Translations under genes and position numbers: made by a program
NCBI GenBank assembly: GCA_947311845.1
Contig: CAMZMU010000059.1
Location: 38,739,226 to 38,803,225, forward strand
Direction of reading: 5' to 3'
Origin: Poa pratensis
Lineage: Eukaryota > Streptophyta > Magnoliopsida > Poales > Poaceae
Length of the DNA stretch: 64,000 nucleotides
In this document: piece after piece, positions 36,919-48,545 of the stretch
Numbering within the stretch: the first letter of the stretch is position 1
Layout of the letters: every line of letters begins with the position of its first letter
Notes under the pieces: model-generated
Database searches by the model: none
Seen by the model: only the letters and a program-made list of their open reading frames with translations
Told to the model about the DNA's origin: nothing

Positions 36919-38989
36919 ACTGGGAGCAGGTGAGCTCCGCGGCGATAAAGGTAGGAAAGCAAGAAGCTTCTCGCTGCAACAACCACAACCACCACCAGAG
37001 AGATGGACACAGGAATGGATCGAGATCTCCTTGCCTTGAAGAACGGTTACCCAGCGCTTGAACGAACGTCGACAAGAATAAGATCCACTCTCCCTCCCCC
37101 TCTCTGCTTCTACTTCGCCGACACCAACCTCTGCTTCTTTGCTTCGTTTCAACAGAGCTTCGACCAAGAACAAGATCATCATCAAGTAACCAGGAAGATC
37201 ATCTAATCCTTTCACTTGTTGCTGCTCAATCTGCTCAGTTAATTCTGTAATTTGTGAATCCGTCAGAAGTTCAGTGTTGCTCGCCAACTGTTTGTGGAAT
37301 TGTTCAGTCGAGTAGTTCATGTGTTTCCCGTTATTTACCAAGTACTCTTGTTGATCTATGTACGTTAAGGTGTATCGTGATGTTTGTTACTCGAATCATC
37401 CATATGTGCTTGTTTATCTCCTTTCTGAACCTTTCTTTGCTGGTTGTTTGAGTTGTTTGTTTTGTCAAGTTTCCGTCAGGTACACTTATATAAAAGAACA
37501 AAAACATTGCTTTAAATTTTGGTTTAGTTTTTCCTTAAAGATATCAACCCTTTTTCATAGATCTAGCTGTAAGCAAACGTGAAAACTTGTAGTTTAATCC
37601 CTTAGTTCGAACACGACAACCCTATATACTCACCTTGATCAGTAACCATGTGGTCACCGGAAAACTCACTTTTTTGGCACATATCCTCAACCTAAATGGA
37701 CTATTGGTTTTCGTAAAGTGATAATCCATTTTACTTCCTACGGATTATTGTTTTATTTGAACCAACAATCTGATTTAACTTAAAATTTACCGTGGTCTTT
37801 TAATTTTGTAGTGTCTTTACCTTAGCATGCAAGTTCTCTCATTTGGTTGAATTGGAACTTTTCACATGAGAACTATGTCCGCTTTAATCCGAGTTTTATA
37901 TCAAAATTTTGACAAGTTAGGCTCTTAAAGGTTGGCAACTTAATTTGTATGTTGGGGTAACTTGTGACATGGATTGGATCTTCTATTTGTTCACGTGCAT
38001 CGTCCACGTTTATCATATAGCTTGTCAAAGTAAAAGCTTTCTTTCTGAGTTAATGTGGCAAAATTGTGGTAAATTGCTCTATCTTCGATCATCTATGAAA
38101 ACCCACACATCAATATTCTTGCATTTTCTGACACGTATACTGATATGGACAAGATATATCTTTGACGTGAGCATGAGAAACTTGCAAACATATCTTAGCA
38201 AAATAAACTGCACAACAATTTGTACTCGATGCATCGAAACTCAGCGTGTTGAGCTGTATCTTTGGAGAATAGTTTATATCCATCCAATCTACATGGCGAC
38301 ACTGCTTTGTGTATAACCAATTTAGGTCAACATAGTCACAAATCCCAATGATTCCAATTCCTAGAATGTATTTCGGTTTGAAGAACGCTACAAAAGGCAT
38401 TCAACCAAGTTGAAAACTTGTATACATTATGCATGTGATGTATTTTGATGCGAATGTACCAATGACCTAGTTCTACTCATTGCTTGACCTCACATACGCA
38501 CGCATGATCGATTCTATGTGAATTATGATCTCACTCTATCTCACTCCTCGAGCTTAAATAGGATCACATGTGGCCCAACAACCATTTTCATCTAGTTATG
38601 TTATTGACGTACGACACATGGGTGGTACCTTTTTGTTATGAGCATCCTTACCTCGCTGAAGTAACTCCCAGATAGACATATCGATTTTATTAATTTAGGT
38701 TGCACTATAGTTTATTTTATTTCATTTAGGTGACCACATTTCGAGAAAGCTTTTGCATCTGCGTCTCAATTACAGATATTTAAGGACATAAATCATGCTA
38801 AGCAACAAAAAAAACTACTAAACCAAAATGCAACGAACAAACCAAAAAATAGTGAACCAACCACGGTTTAGACGAAAAATCTGCATCACGGGTGCCGCCT
38901 GGAGTAAATAGCTGCTAGGCCAAGCTCATCCTGCCCGGGTTTCTTTTTTCTATCCCCCCACCCTCCCACTTGTTAATATGTGTAAAAGA
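36919..38989. other. Unrecognised region with one minus-strand ORF
   Basis: A minus-strand frame at about 36916-37320 is open (MNYSTEQFHKQLASNTELLT, then LTEQIEQQQVKGLDD). It looks protein-like, but its lower end runs into the solo LTR target site and I recognise no family. From 37350 to 38760 the DNA is AT-rich and I see nothing specific. Confidence 0.25.
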
Positions 38990-38995
38990 TATATG

Positions 38996-40270
38996 TTCAC
39001 GGATTCAAAAAAAATGTTCGCAGGGTTTTGAAAATGTTAAAGGGTATAAAAAAGGGCCATGTGGTTCGAAAAACATTTCATGGTGGTTCAGGAAAATGTG
39101 CATGAGGTTGAAAAGAAGAAGTGTACAACACTTCGACATAATGTTCTCAAAAAATGTGTATGGGTTCAAAAATGTGTTCACAAATTCGAACAAAACTCCA
39201 CAAAAATCGTCACAATGATTCAAAAAATTGTTCATGATGGTTAAAAAATATATGTGTTTTCAAAAAAATATTCATGTGGTTCAAACGTTTGTATACATTT
39301 CAAAAAAAGTTAAAGGGATTTAAAATTATGTCTCAATTGTTTGAAATTTTATTCACGCTGGTTCGGCCAAATTTTCATGAGGTTCAATAAAAATACATGG
39401 ATAGATTCAAAAGTTCACTGGTGTCAAAACAAAGTTCACTGGAGTCAAAACAATGTTTAGGGGATTCTAAATGTTCGGAAGTTCAAAATATATTTCTTAA
39501 ATAGACTGAGTTTATACAATTAAAAGAACCTTGATACAAATTACCATTTATTAGAAAATCTACAAACCAGCTTCGACTTAGTTTGAGTGTAGAATTTTCT
39601 TATCTTTTTCATTCATTCTTTATGAATTATGGCATTTTTCTACGTTAAATAAAGAGGCTTTGGAAAAATCTGAGTGACATAATCAAAGAAAGCGAAAATC
39701 TCGCTTTCCCAAAAAAAAAAAAAAACGGTCGAAGGGAAGAAGCACACTTCCTAGTCGTGAAATGGGCCAAGCCCATCACCAGTGGGTACGCGGAGACTAC
39801 TTATTTTTCTGCTAGAGGCGGGAAATAGGAGCACCCTGTCTAATCACGATGGGTGCTCCAAAACAGCCCAATAAAAAGATATAGTTTTTTAAATCTTACT
39901 TTTATCAAGTTTGTATTTATCTATATAATTCAGTTCAAACAGTGTTACTAAAGTACAACATGTGAACATTTTTTTGAATCTTGTGAACGTATTTTCTGAA
40001 CCATGTAACCATTTTTTTCAAACCTAATGAAATTTGTTTATGAAAGCCAGTGCAAACGATGCTAAAAAATTGAACCCCTGGACAATTTTTAAAATCCTTA
40101 TGAACATTCTTTTGAATCAGTGAACTTTTTTTTGAATCTTGTGGAAGTATTTTTTTTTAACCACATGAACATTTATCAAGCCTGATGAAAAATACAAATG
40201 GCATCGTGAACCATGTATAACTTTCCATAGACCGTGAATATTTTGAAAAAAATACAAATGAAAAAGGAAA
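38996..40270. repeat. AT-rich degenerate fold-back repeat arms
   Basis: 38996-39490 is built from degenerate copies of a TTCAAAAAATGTTCA-like motif. 39960-40260 is built from its reverse complement (TGAACATTTTTTTGAA-like). The two arms are separated by about 470 bp that include an A-rich run (39711-39725) and a GGGTGCTCC motif. This style is common in nonautonomous Triticeae MULEs; outer TIRs and duplication could not be fixed. Confidence 0.5.
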
Positions 40271-40724
40271 AACAAACAGAAAAGAAAAAGAATAAAGAAT
40301 AATAGCAGAAAAAAAGATGGCCCGAGCCCATTACTTGATCGCTTCAGGCGCGAGTGACGGTAGTGCCGCTTTGAGCGGCATATAGGATTTGGCGGTCTAG
40401 GCTGTGAGAGAGCTCGTGCGACAGTTATTTCAGTGGGTTAGCCCAGCTTGTGTCAAGCAGGAGCGTGGTTAAGTAGTTTGGTCCGGCCAGGTTGTAAACT
40501 ACCCCACCAGTTTTCTGATAAAAAAGCCCAGAATTTCGAGTAGCACCAATGCAGTCGGCGGCTGACCAGAGCGAACGGCAACCCGCTCTCACAGTCACAC
40601 TCGTGTTCGCCTATCTCAGTCCGCAGACACGTCCGGACGTGTCCGCGGGCAGTGACTGGACCCGCTACTAGAACCATGTCCTCCAAATTTTCTCCCCAAA
40701 CTCATGCAATGGCATGCAACGTCG

Positions 40725-40855
40725 ATCCGATACATACCGGATCGAAATTACAAAACAAAATGGTCCGAATTCAACACGAAAGTAAAGAATTTTAACTAGT
40801 TGTCCGATACATACCGGATCCAAATTACAAAGAAAATGGTCCGAATTCAAAGGAC
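40725..40855. repeat. Tandem duplication, about 78-bp period
   Basis: Two copies of a segment containing CCGATACATACCGGATC, AAATTACAAA and AATGGTCCGAATTCAA, at about 40725-40776 and 40803-40852. They lie just 3' of the Myb/SANT-like gene and are probably part of its element. Confidence 0.6.
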
Positions 40856-40908
40856 GGTTACACCTGATCCATCTAAGCCGAGGTCACGGTCGGAGATCCT
40901 CTTCTTTA

Positions 40909-42623
40909 TCATGAGGATCCACTTTGCACTTGGCTCATCCAAGATGTTAGCATCTTGGAACATGATTGTTCTTCTGTGATTCTTGCGACAAGAACTTTCT
41001 CTTGCTCCACCGCAAGGCTGGTTTCCAACTTCTTTTGCTCCAATTGGACCTTCATCCAAGCCTCCTCCTTGACCACATACAACCTCTCCCTCTCCAAGTC
41101 CATCCTCTCCTTGAGCCGGAGGCGATCAAAGTCCATTCTTTCCCTTTGCAAAGCCAAGAAGGCTTCGTACCTCTCGGCCTTCTTTTCCTCTCTTTGTTTC
41201 TCCAACTTCTTCATTGTTGCATCTTTGTTTGAGAAGATGTCCGGCCAGGTGGCGGACATCTTCGTTGCGGCGCCGTAACGAGCCACCCTATCCTTCTCCC
41301 ATCTCCTCTCCATCATCATCCTCTTCCGACCGCTTCCAGCTTCGGACGGCCCATCTTCTTTATCAACTGGAATGGATGAGCTTGATCCATCATTGTTTTT
41401 AAATTTCTTAGCCGGATTCTTGTGATCATCTTATTGGGAGATCCACTTTGGCTTCCCGGTCAATTCAAGCCAACAATGTGCCATGGTGAAGGGTTTGCCC
41501 TCCGTTTGATGGTACAAAGTGGAGGCCAAAGTACTCTAGCAAGTAAACAAGTAGAAGCAATTATACAAATGGTTTGGAGAGAAGAATGGCATGTGATAAA
41601 TAGTTGCCGGAATTACTTACATGGGAATCAATGTTGACACCACTTTGATTCCTATTGACCACTTGTGCATGGAAACCACAATACTTGTTCACACATTCTT
41701 GGATCGATGCCCACCTATGTTGGAGAGAGCCGGCGTTGCGATCGGACACAATACCATGTGGTTTGACATAGTGTTTTTGATGATGAAAGTGGGCATGTAT
41801 CTTCTCCCACAACTTTGAACCCTTTTGCTCGGTTCCACATATAGCATCCATGCTTGTGGCCAACCAAGCCTGGCAAAGTAGAACATCTTCAAAAGTTGAA
41901 TAAGAAATGCCTCTAGGCTTGTACACTCTCTTATCCTTCCCCTTCTTCTTCGTCGGAGCGTCGGACGGCTCCTCCTCACCCACATTGTAAAAAGGGGGAA
42001 GTGTGGATGTCGGCGGATCCTGTGTTGATGGATTGCCCCCATTTCGGATAAAATCCATCATCAACTCGTCCTAAGAATGCTAACAATTAAACTACCGTCC
42101 TAAAATTGACCACAAACTATGCATTTGAGATAGAAATCCGTACCCGAAGGTCGCTTTGACTTCCGTCGAACAGGTTGTGGAAGTGGTTGCTGTCGGTGAG
42201 GCCGGAACTTGACCGCGTCCGCTGGAGCGGCGGAGAGTCTACCACCACCTCATTGTCCTGCGTCAGGCCGACCTGCGATGGGTAATCGTCCTCGATGTGG
42301 TACGGTTCCTCCAAGTTCGTGGTCGAAGACGTGGACCTCCTTGCCGCAACGGCGGCCGGCGGAGGTGGCGTCGGAGTAGGGCGCCTGGCCTGGGGTGCGG
42401 GCGTGCTCATACCCTCGGGCTCCTCCTGCGTCTCCGCATTCGCAATCCTTTCAGCCTCCGCCACCTTCATATTCTTCTCCTTGTCCGTGAGCTCGCGCTG
42501 CCGCTGCTTGCGGCACCGCATCCTTCGCGTGACCGTCTCCGGCTTCAGGTCCGAGTCCGCGCCGTTCCTCTGCTCAACGGACTCGGAGGATGCGCCCTTC
42601 TCCGTCGAATCGAGGACCTCCAT
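40909..42623 (-). pseudogene. Myb/SANT-like protein with NAM-associated C-terminus (probably PIF/Harbinger-related), broken
   Basis: Exon 1 runs from the ATG at 42623 (MEVLDSTEKGASSESVEQRN) to a donor near 42152. Exon 2 is 42070-41621, bounded by TTAG|GACGAG and CAT|GTAAGT, and holds the SANT-like DNA-binding core (SYSTFEDVLLCQAWLATSMD, later LWEKIHAHF). Exon 3 covers about 41540-40909, including NPAKKFK and a coiled-coil tail (REEKKAERYEAFLALQRERM). In exon 3 an in-frame TAA (WISQ*DDHKNPAKK, near 41438) interrupts the frame. Such proteins are very numerous in wheat and partner Harbinger transposases; no transposase is seen here. The sequence right of the gene (42780-42985) ends in GGAGATGCTCTC, which resembles a Harbinger terminus. 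Confidence 0.7.
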
Positions 42624-43059
42624 TCTCTCTTCTTACGGCCGCGCCGGCTACGGATGGGGATTTGTGGGTGGACGCGGCGGGAGGAATGAAATTGGCGGGC
42701 GAGAGTGGAGGGCGGAGGGGATAAATGAAAGTGGCCGGCGTCCTTTTTTTTTTGTTCAAATTTCGTGGACCCGCGTTGCCAGATCCGACGTGACAGACGC
42801 GTCCGGGCCGCCCCAAACTCGCCCCACATATGGGCTGGGTTTGGGATTTGCCGGACCGCCCGGACGTTTGGGGAATGTTTGGGGGCCGCGGTTGGGTCTA
42901 CGATTTCAGTCCAAACCGTGTCCGGGCTGTCCGCCCGGACGTTTAGGGAGGGTTTGCCAACCATTGTTGGAGATGCTCTCAGGCCCTCCTTCGTTAACAC
43001 TATTGCTGGCAGGCGATCGGTAGCATCAGAGTTTTTTTTTCTGCATGATAAACTGTACA

Positions 43060-43155
43060 TACATATACGTGGGAGGGGCCCTAAAATTTCTGGGCCCGGG
43101 GCGGCCGTCCCACCAGCACACCCCCCCCCCCCCCCCCCTTCAGGGCCGGCCCTGG
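43060..43155. mobile_element. End of a hAT-like element with C18 run
   Basis: GGGCCC..GGGCCCGGGGCGG is followed by C18 (43121-43138) and then the palindromic terminus CAGGGCCGGCCCTG (43142-43155). This arrangement recurs at ends of grass hAT elements. The opposite end was not found. Confidence 0.4.
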
Positions 43156-43816
43156 TTAACAGCGAGGCGGATATCCTTTCCCACCATAGCTGGAGGGGCT
43201 CACCGCTCACCTGTGAGTACGCTTCCTTGGAGTTCAGCAAAGAATGTATTGGAAGTTGTATCTCTTCCGTTACCTATTTGCTCTCCAACGGTTTGCAGTC
43301 TGAATGCATGGATGTATGTGTTTTTTCTCGTCGGAATCTGCAAGGATGTTGTGCCCCTATATTCAAACTGATTCGGATTCCATCCTGACCTGTTGATCAG
43401 CTGAGCAATAGTGGTTTTTCAAAAGCAGAAACACGTGGTTCGTAATTGAGAATCCCGTCTTCTGCTGAACGATGCTCATCATCAGCACATAGCTGAGCTC
43501 CCAAGTAGAGAACAGTAGTGGAGTTCCCACCAGTAGATTAGGCTATGTGGAAGATAAACTTCCTGTCGCTACCTACGGCTGCTGAGTTAGGGATACAAGT
43601 GGATACAAGTGGATCTTGTATCCCACTTCTAAATCATTTAGTTCATTTTTTGGTTAAAAATATTACTTGTGGATTTGAAGATGACTTAGAAGTGGAACAA
43701 AAGTAGGATCCCACCTGACACCATGGTGACACTTTTGTGGTCAGTAGTGAATATTACTAGTTAGGACTTGTGAGGTCCTCCACGACAGTATTGTGAGGAC
43801 TTGAGGAATCCAGCTT

Positions 43817-44036
43817 TCACAAATGTTTGAAGGATCTATCTATGCAATTGCTTGAAATATGAGCATACATTGATTTGACAGTACAACTCTCAGAATTGGC
43901 CCATTTCCATATTGGTTGATCCCATTCACATTTAAGAGCCACTCTCACCGATAAGTTCAGCAGTTCTCTCGGTTTGTTCTGCACGTCCACATTCAACCAT
44001 CTCTTAAAGCTCGAATTCCATCTTTTGTTTGCTAGC
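43817..44036 (-). pseudogene. LINE ORF2 scrap (zf-RVT region)
   Basis: The minus strand reads LANKRWNSSFKRWLNVDVQN and then WKWANSESCTVKSMYAHISS, the conserved block that follows the reverse transcriptase in plant L1-type LINEs. It stops immediately afterwards, and nothing upstream of the block is preserved nearby. Confidence 0.8.
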
Positions 44037-44618
44037 ATAGCTACTGGAGCCCCTTGGTCATAAATAACACAAGATTATTAGTGATTACTCTATCACGAAA
44101 CACTCAAATTACAGTTATAGTTTTATTTAGTAAAAGAGATAATTTAAATATACATCCTACACGAATGAGTACAAGGATGAAGTTGAAGTGGATGTTGAAG
44201 TAAAAAGGTTAACAAGCTTTTGGGACGGTTAGGAAAACTACCTACAGGGCCAAATCATACAGAGTTTGGTTTGTGGAGAAAAAAATTGTTTGGATTTCTA
44301 GACGAAAAATGGTGTGAATTTTTTTCGGTCCAAACTGGCCCTAGGCGAAAGACAACGTATTTTTTTTTTGGAAACTCTATTCTCCAGCCGGCTGTAGCTG
44401 GACTCGCTCGTGCGCCCTCGCGCGAGATACCGCGCCCCGTGTGGCTGCTGCTGCTCGCTCCTTTCTGCTCGACACAACCGTCCCGTCCGCATCCTCTCGG
44501 CTCGAGACTATTCTCCCAGGCCTCCTCCACTCCTCTCCTCCTCCATCCCCGACACTGGCCGGCTGGCACAGGCTTCTCCCGGCGCTCGTCTGCCTCCACT
44601 CCCGGCGCTCATCCGCCT

Positions 44619-45016
44619 TGATGTGGGCGTACCCTCCGGGCACCCGACCGTTGGCGTACCCGATGCGGCCCAGCACCTGGAGGCCCATGAAGCCCAACAA
44701 GCTACAACTTGTATTACAAGACAAAAACTCATGTAAACCCTACTGGCTCCCTTTATAAAGCCAGGCAGGGGTACCCCATAGGAAAAAAGGGCCATACGAG
44801 ACCACGTCTCACCTCGCCCTCGCGGCCACCATGTAACATCATCATACATCTATACAGATCAGACGAGCAGGATGTAGGTCTTTACCTCACCATGAGGGGC
44901 CGAACCTGGGTAAATCCTTGCTTGTCAGCCGACGGAACTACCAGCGCGCACTCTCTCTCCCTCTCAATCAACCCGGGGTACTCAACCCTGGGACTTGCCG
45001 AGGTGATCCCTCGACA
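44619..45016 (+). repeat. 5' LTR of the LARD-like element
   Basis: TGATGTGGGCG...CCCTCGACA, 398 bp, with a TATA-like CTTTATAAAGCC about 135 bp in. Confidence 0.95.
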
Positions 45017-46439
45017 ATTGGCGCCGTCTGTGGGAAAGAACGCGCGCTGGATTCAACGTTTCGGCGGCTCCAATCTTCACCGACAACAGCGGCCAGATCG
45101 CATCTGGCCAGATCTACTTCGATATGTACGACATCATCGACAACTGCGGCGGCGTATCGTGTGCCGCCTCCGTCATCGAATCTCCATCGACAACAGCGAC
45201 TCGCCGTCACGGATCACCGCTCGGAGGCTCGTCATCAACAATCCCTCTGCGTGCAACTGATCGGATCGGCAAGATCCAATCTGGCGGTGGCGTTCTGCGC
45301 AGATGCTTGCACGATCCAGCCTACCAGCTACTCGTCGTGTTCTTAGCTCCGGCCGACGCCATACAGCGCAGCGCCCGGGATCAACGTCAACCCAGCCTTT
45401 GCTCGCGCTGCTGATCAAGATCGGAACCTAGCAATCTGCAAACCGTCTACTCGTTTACAAGCCACGCTGGTGCAAGATCGGCGATTCAAAATCATCATCC
45501 GGCCGACCCGACGAGCCACGCTGGAGGCACTAGCATACGGCTCTACATCACCACCGCCCGCACGCGCAGTCGATCGGATCTACAAGATCGAGTTTATCGG
45601 CGGTATTCCGATCGAAACTGAATCTTGCTGGGATTGTTCAGGCTGTCGTAATCGCAACGCGCCGAGGTCGCCTTCGTCGTACGGCAGCGAGCGCCTTGTC
45701 CAACGTTGTTGGCTCGCACCGGCAAGATCCGATCAGATCATGCGCACTCAGCACCCGCCTCGGCATCTACTCCAACAACCAAGAACCGACTACGCATCCG
45801 CGGCAGCTGCTCTTGTTTGGCTTGGATCACAGCACGGATTGATCGGGTGCTAGCTAGCTGGAGGAAGCAATCCAAGAGGCAAAGGAAGTTACGATCCTGG
45901 ATTTAGTGCATGCAGCACGTTTCCAGTATTTTGTTAAATCTATACGATTTATGAAAATCCACTCCGATCTAACTCCAGAGATGCCATCGTGTTTTGCACA
46001 CGCATGCTGCCAAGGAAGCGGCCGGCGGACGTCGCAGCCGTCATCAACCCGCTGTGGACATCTTCGTAAACTCGACAGTCGCGGTATCCACGACTCAGAC
46101 CGCGACGGCGTCCACAACTCGAGTACCACGGCGGCGATCAGCGTCAGCGGTACCGGCACAGAAAGCCCGCGCCCCACTACATACCTTCGAGTGCTAGCAC
46201 TCGACATCAACGACAACATCATCTTCGACTGCGCGGACCCAACAAGGCGACGCCCATGTCTTCTTCGACTCCGCATTGTCGACTCCGCCTCCGACACTCG
46301 GGGGCTAGCGATTCAACGTCAACAACAACAAGGTCATCGCTGCACCCGACAGGCGATTCGAGTGCGTTCATCGACTTCGCCTCCGATACTCGAGGGCTGG
46401 CGGCCTCGCCTTCTTCGACCTCGCTTTCGTCGACTCTGC

Positions 46440-46625
46440 CTCCAACACTCGGGGGCTGGCGGCCTCGCCTTCGTCGACTTCGCCTTCGTCGACTCCGCCT
46501 CCGACACTCAGGGGCTGGCGGCCTCGCCTTCATCGCCTCCGCCTCCAACACTCGGGGGCTGGCGGCCTCGCCTTCATCGCCTCCGCCTCCAACACTCGGG
46601 GGCTGGCGGCCTCGCCTTCATCAAC
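46440..46625 (+). repeat. Minisatellite, about 44-bp unit
   Basis: Four tandem units contain ACTCGGGGGCTGGCGGCC plus TCGCCTTCATCGCCTCC, inside the LTR element. Confidence 0.85.
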
Positions 46626-47105
46626 TCCGCCGCGTCGACTCCGGTCCGCCGCGTCGACTACCTCTACGGCACAACTCCGCCGCGTCGACTCCGGTCCGCC
46701 GCGTCGACTGCCTCTACGGCACCACTCCGCCGCGTCGACTCCGGTCCGCCGCGTCGACTGCCTCTACGGCACCACTCCGCCGCGTCGACTCCGGTCCGCC
46801 GTGTCGACTGCCTCTACGGCTCCGGTCCGCCGCGTCGACTCCGGTCCGCCGCGTCGACTGCCTCTACGGCATCACTCCGCCGCGTCGACTCCGGTCCGCC
46901 GCGTCGACTGCCTCTACGGCACCACTCCGCCGCGTCGACTCCGGTCCGCCGCGTCGACTGCCTCTACGGCACCACTCCGCCGCGTCGACTCCGGTCCGCC
47001 GCGTCGACTGCCTCCACGGCACTACTCCGCCGCGTCGACTCCGGTCCGCCGCGTCGACTGCCTCTACGGCACTACTCCGCCGCGTCGACTCCGGTCCGCC
47101 GCGCA
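46625..47105 (+). repeat. Minisatellite, 50-bp unit
   Basis: About nine copies of a 50-bp unit containing CGCGTCGACTCCGGTCCGCC, CCTCTACGGC and ACCACTCCGC. The period is not a multiple of three, which argues against coding. Each unit carries GTCGAC sites. Confidence 0.93.
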
Positions 47106-47194
47106 CAAACAAATTCGCCTTGGCCACACCTGATGCTCTCCCGGGTGTTGCGCCGCACAGGCCATAAACAAACTCGAAAACCTAGGTCGCCACC

Positions 47195-47560
47195 CGAAGC
47201 ACTCGGGGGCTGCGCCGCACAGGTCTACGTCAAACCTAGGTCGCCACCCGACGCACTCGGGGGCTGCGCCGCACAGGTCTACGTCAAACCTAGGTCGCCA
47301 CCCGACGCACTCGGGGGCTGCGCCATACAGGTCCAACTCGAAAACCTAGGCCGCCACCCGACGCACTCGGGGGCTGCGCCATACAGGCCCAACAAGAAAA
47401 CCTAGGCCGCACTCGAACACTCGGGGGCTGCGCCACACAGGTCTAACAAGAAAACCTAGGCCGCACTCGACCACTCGGGGGCTGCGCCATACAGGTCCAA
47501 CAAGAAAAGCTAGGCCGCACTCGAACACTCGGGGGCTGCGCCATACAGGTCCAACAACGC
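47195..47560 (+). repeat. Minisatellite, 50-54-bp unit
   Basis: Seven copies of a unit with ACTCGGGGGCTGCGCC and AACCTAGG(T/C)CGC. The first copies are spaced 54 bp (47201, 47255, 47309) and later ones are shorter. It is followed (47560-47770) by decayed GTAGGCCGTCAGGCTGAGCAA repeats. Confidence 0.9.
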
Positions 47561-48147
47561 AGTAGGCCGTTCGGCTGAGCAAATACTCGATATGTTTGTC
47601 GAGTCCACCAAGTAGGCCGTCAGGCTGAATGAGCAAACGCTCGAATATCATTCAAGTTCCAGAAGTAAGCCGTCAGGCTGAGCAAACACTCGAACCCATT
47701 CGAGTCACACGAGTAAGCACTCAGGCTGAGCAAGCACTCGAAAAGTGCAAACACGTAGTAAGCCAAACAGGCTGAAAAAGGACTCTGGTTTATCAGTGAT
47801 TTTCTAAAATTACTCCCATCGGGAGGGGTTCAAGAATTTCTTTTCGACTGAGAGAGAGATTTTTTAGATTAACCTCAATTACAAGCAATTCAGCTTAATC
47901 TCGGGGGCTACTCCCATCGGGAGCACTGTTCGCGCTCCCGATAGACTCAGTCGAAACATTACCGACTAAAGCATCCTCTGTAAGCCCTCAACGGCCGGAG
48001 TCGAATTTCTTTAACTATCCTTTTCAGGAACAAGACGGCGTGCCCATGAGGAAAGAGTACTTACCCGACGCATCGACTACGCCTACACGACATGCTGCTT
48101 TGAGTCCCTGCCCGATTCTTCGTATCGACCAGACACTCGGGGGCTCC

Positions 48148-48545
48148 TGATGTGGGTGTACCCTCCGGGCACCCGACCGTTGGCGTACCCGATGCGGCCC
48201 AGCACCTGGAGGCCCATGAAGCCCAACAAGCTACAACTTGTAGTACAAGACAAAAACTCATGTAAACCCTACTGGCTCCCTTTATAAAGCCAGGCAGGGG
48301 TACCCCATAGGAAAAAAGGGCCATACGAGACCACGTCTCACCTCGCCCTCGCGGCCACCATGTAACATCATCATACATCTATACATATCAGACGAGCAGG
48401 ATGTAGGTCTTTACCTCACCATGAGGGGCCGAACCTGGGTAAATCCTTGCTTGTCAGCCGACGGAACTACCAGCGCGCACTCTCTCTCCCCCTCAATCAA
48501 CCCGGGGTACTCAACCCTGGGACTTGCCGAGGTGATCCCTCGACA
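48148..48545 (+). repeat. 3' LTR of the LARD-like element
   Basis: 398 bp, matching the 5' LTR except for four substitutions (GGGCG/GGGTG, TATTAC/TAGTAC, CAGATC/CATATC, CCCTCTC/CCCCCTC). Confidence 0.95.

Larger units (their letters stand above)
44619..48545 (+). mobile_element. Nonautonomous LTR retrotransposon (LARD-like), complete and young
   Basis: Two 398-bp LTRs, a CGCCT target duplication (44614-44618 and 48546-48550), a candidate primer-binding site directly after the 5' LTR (TTGGCGCCGTCTGTGGG at 45018) and a G-rich tract (ACTCGGGGGCTCC) directly before the 3' LTR. I counted four base differences between the LTRs (about 1%), so insertion is recent. The 3.1-kb interior encodes no gag or pol. 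A 499-codon frame at 45906-47405 is only a side effect of GC-rich minisatellites with no stops. Mobilisation would need proteins from an autonomous relative. Confidence 0.93.

Noticed and set aside
46625..47105. Could be a CRISPR-like array of regularly spaced repeats
   Set aside because: Units are contiguous without unique spacers and lie inside an LTR retrotransposon in a plant genome.
45906..47405. A 499-codon open frame
   Set aside because: It runs through GC-rich minisatellites whose 50-bp period is not a multiple of three, other frames are equally open, and it lies between LTRs without gag/pol similarity.
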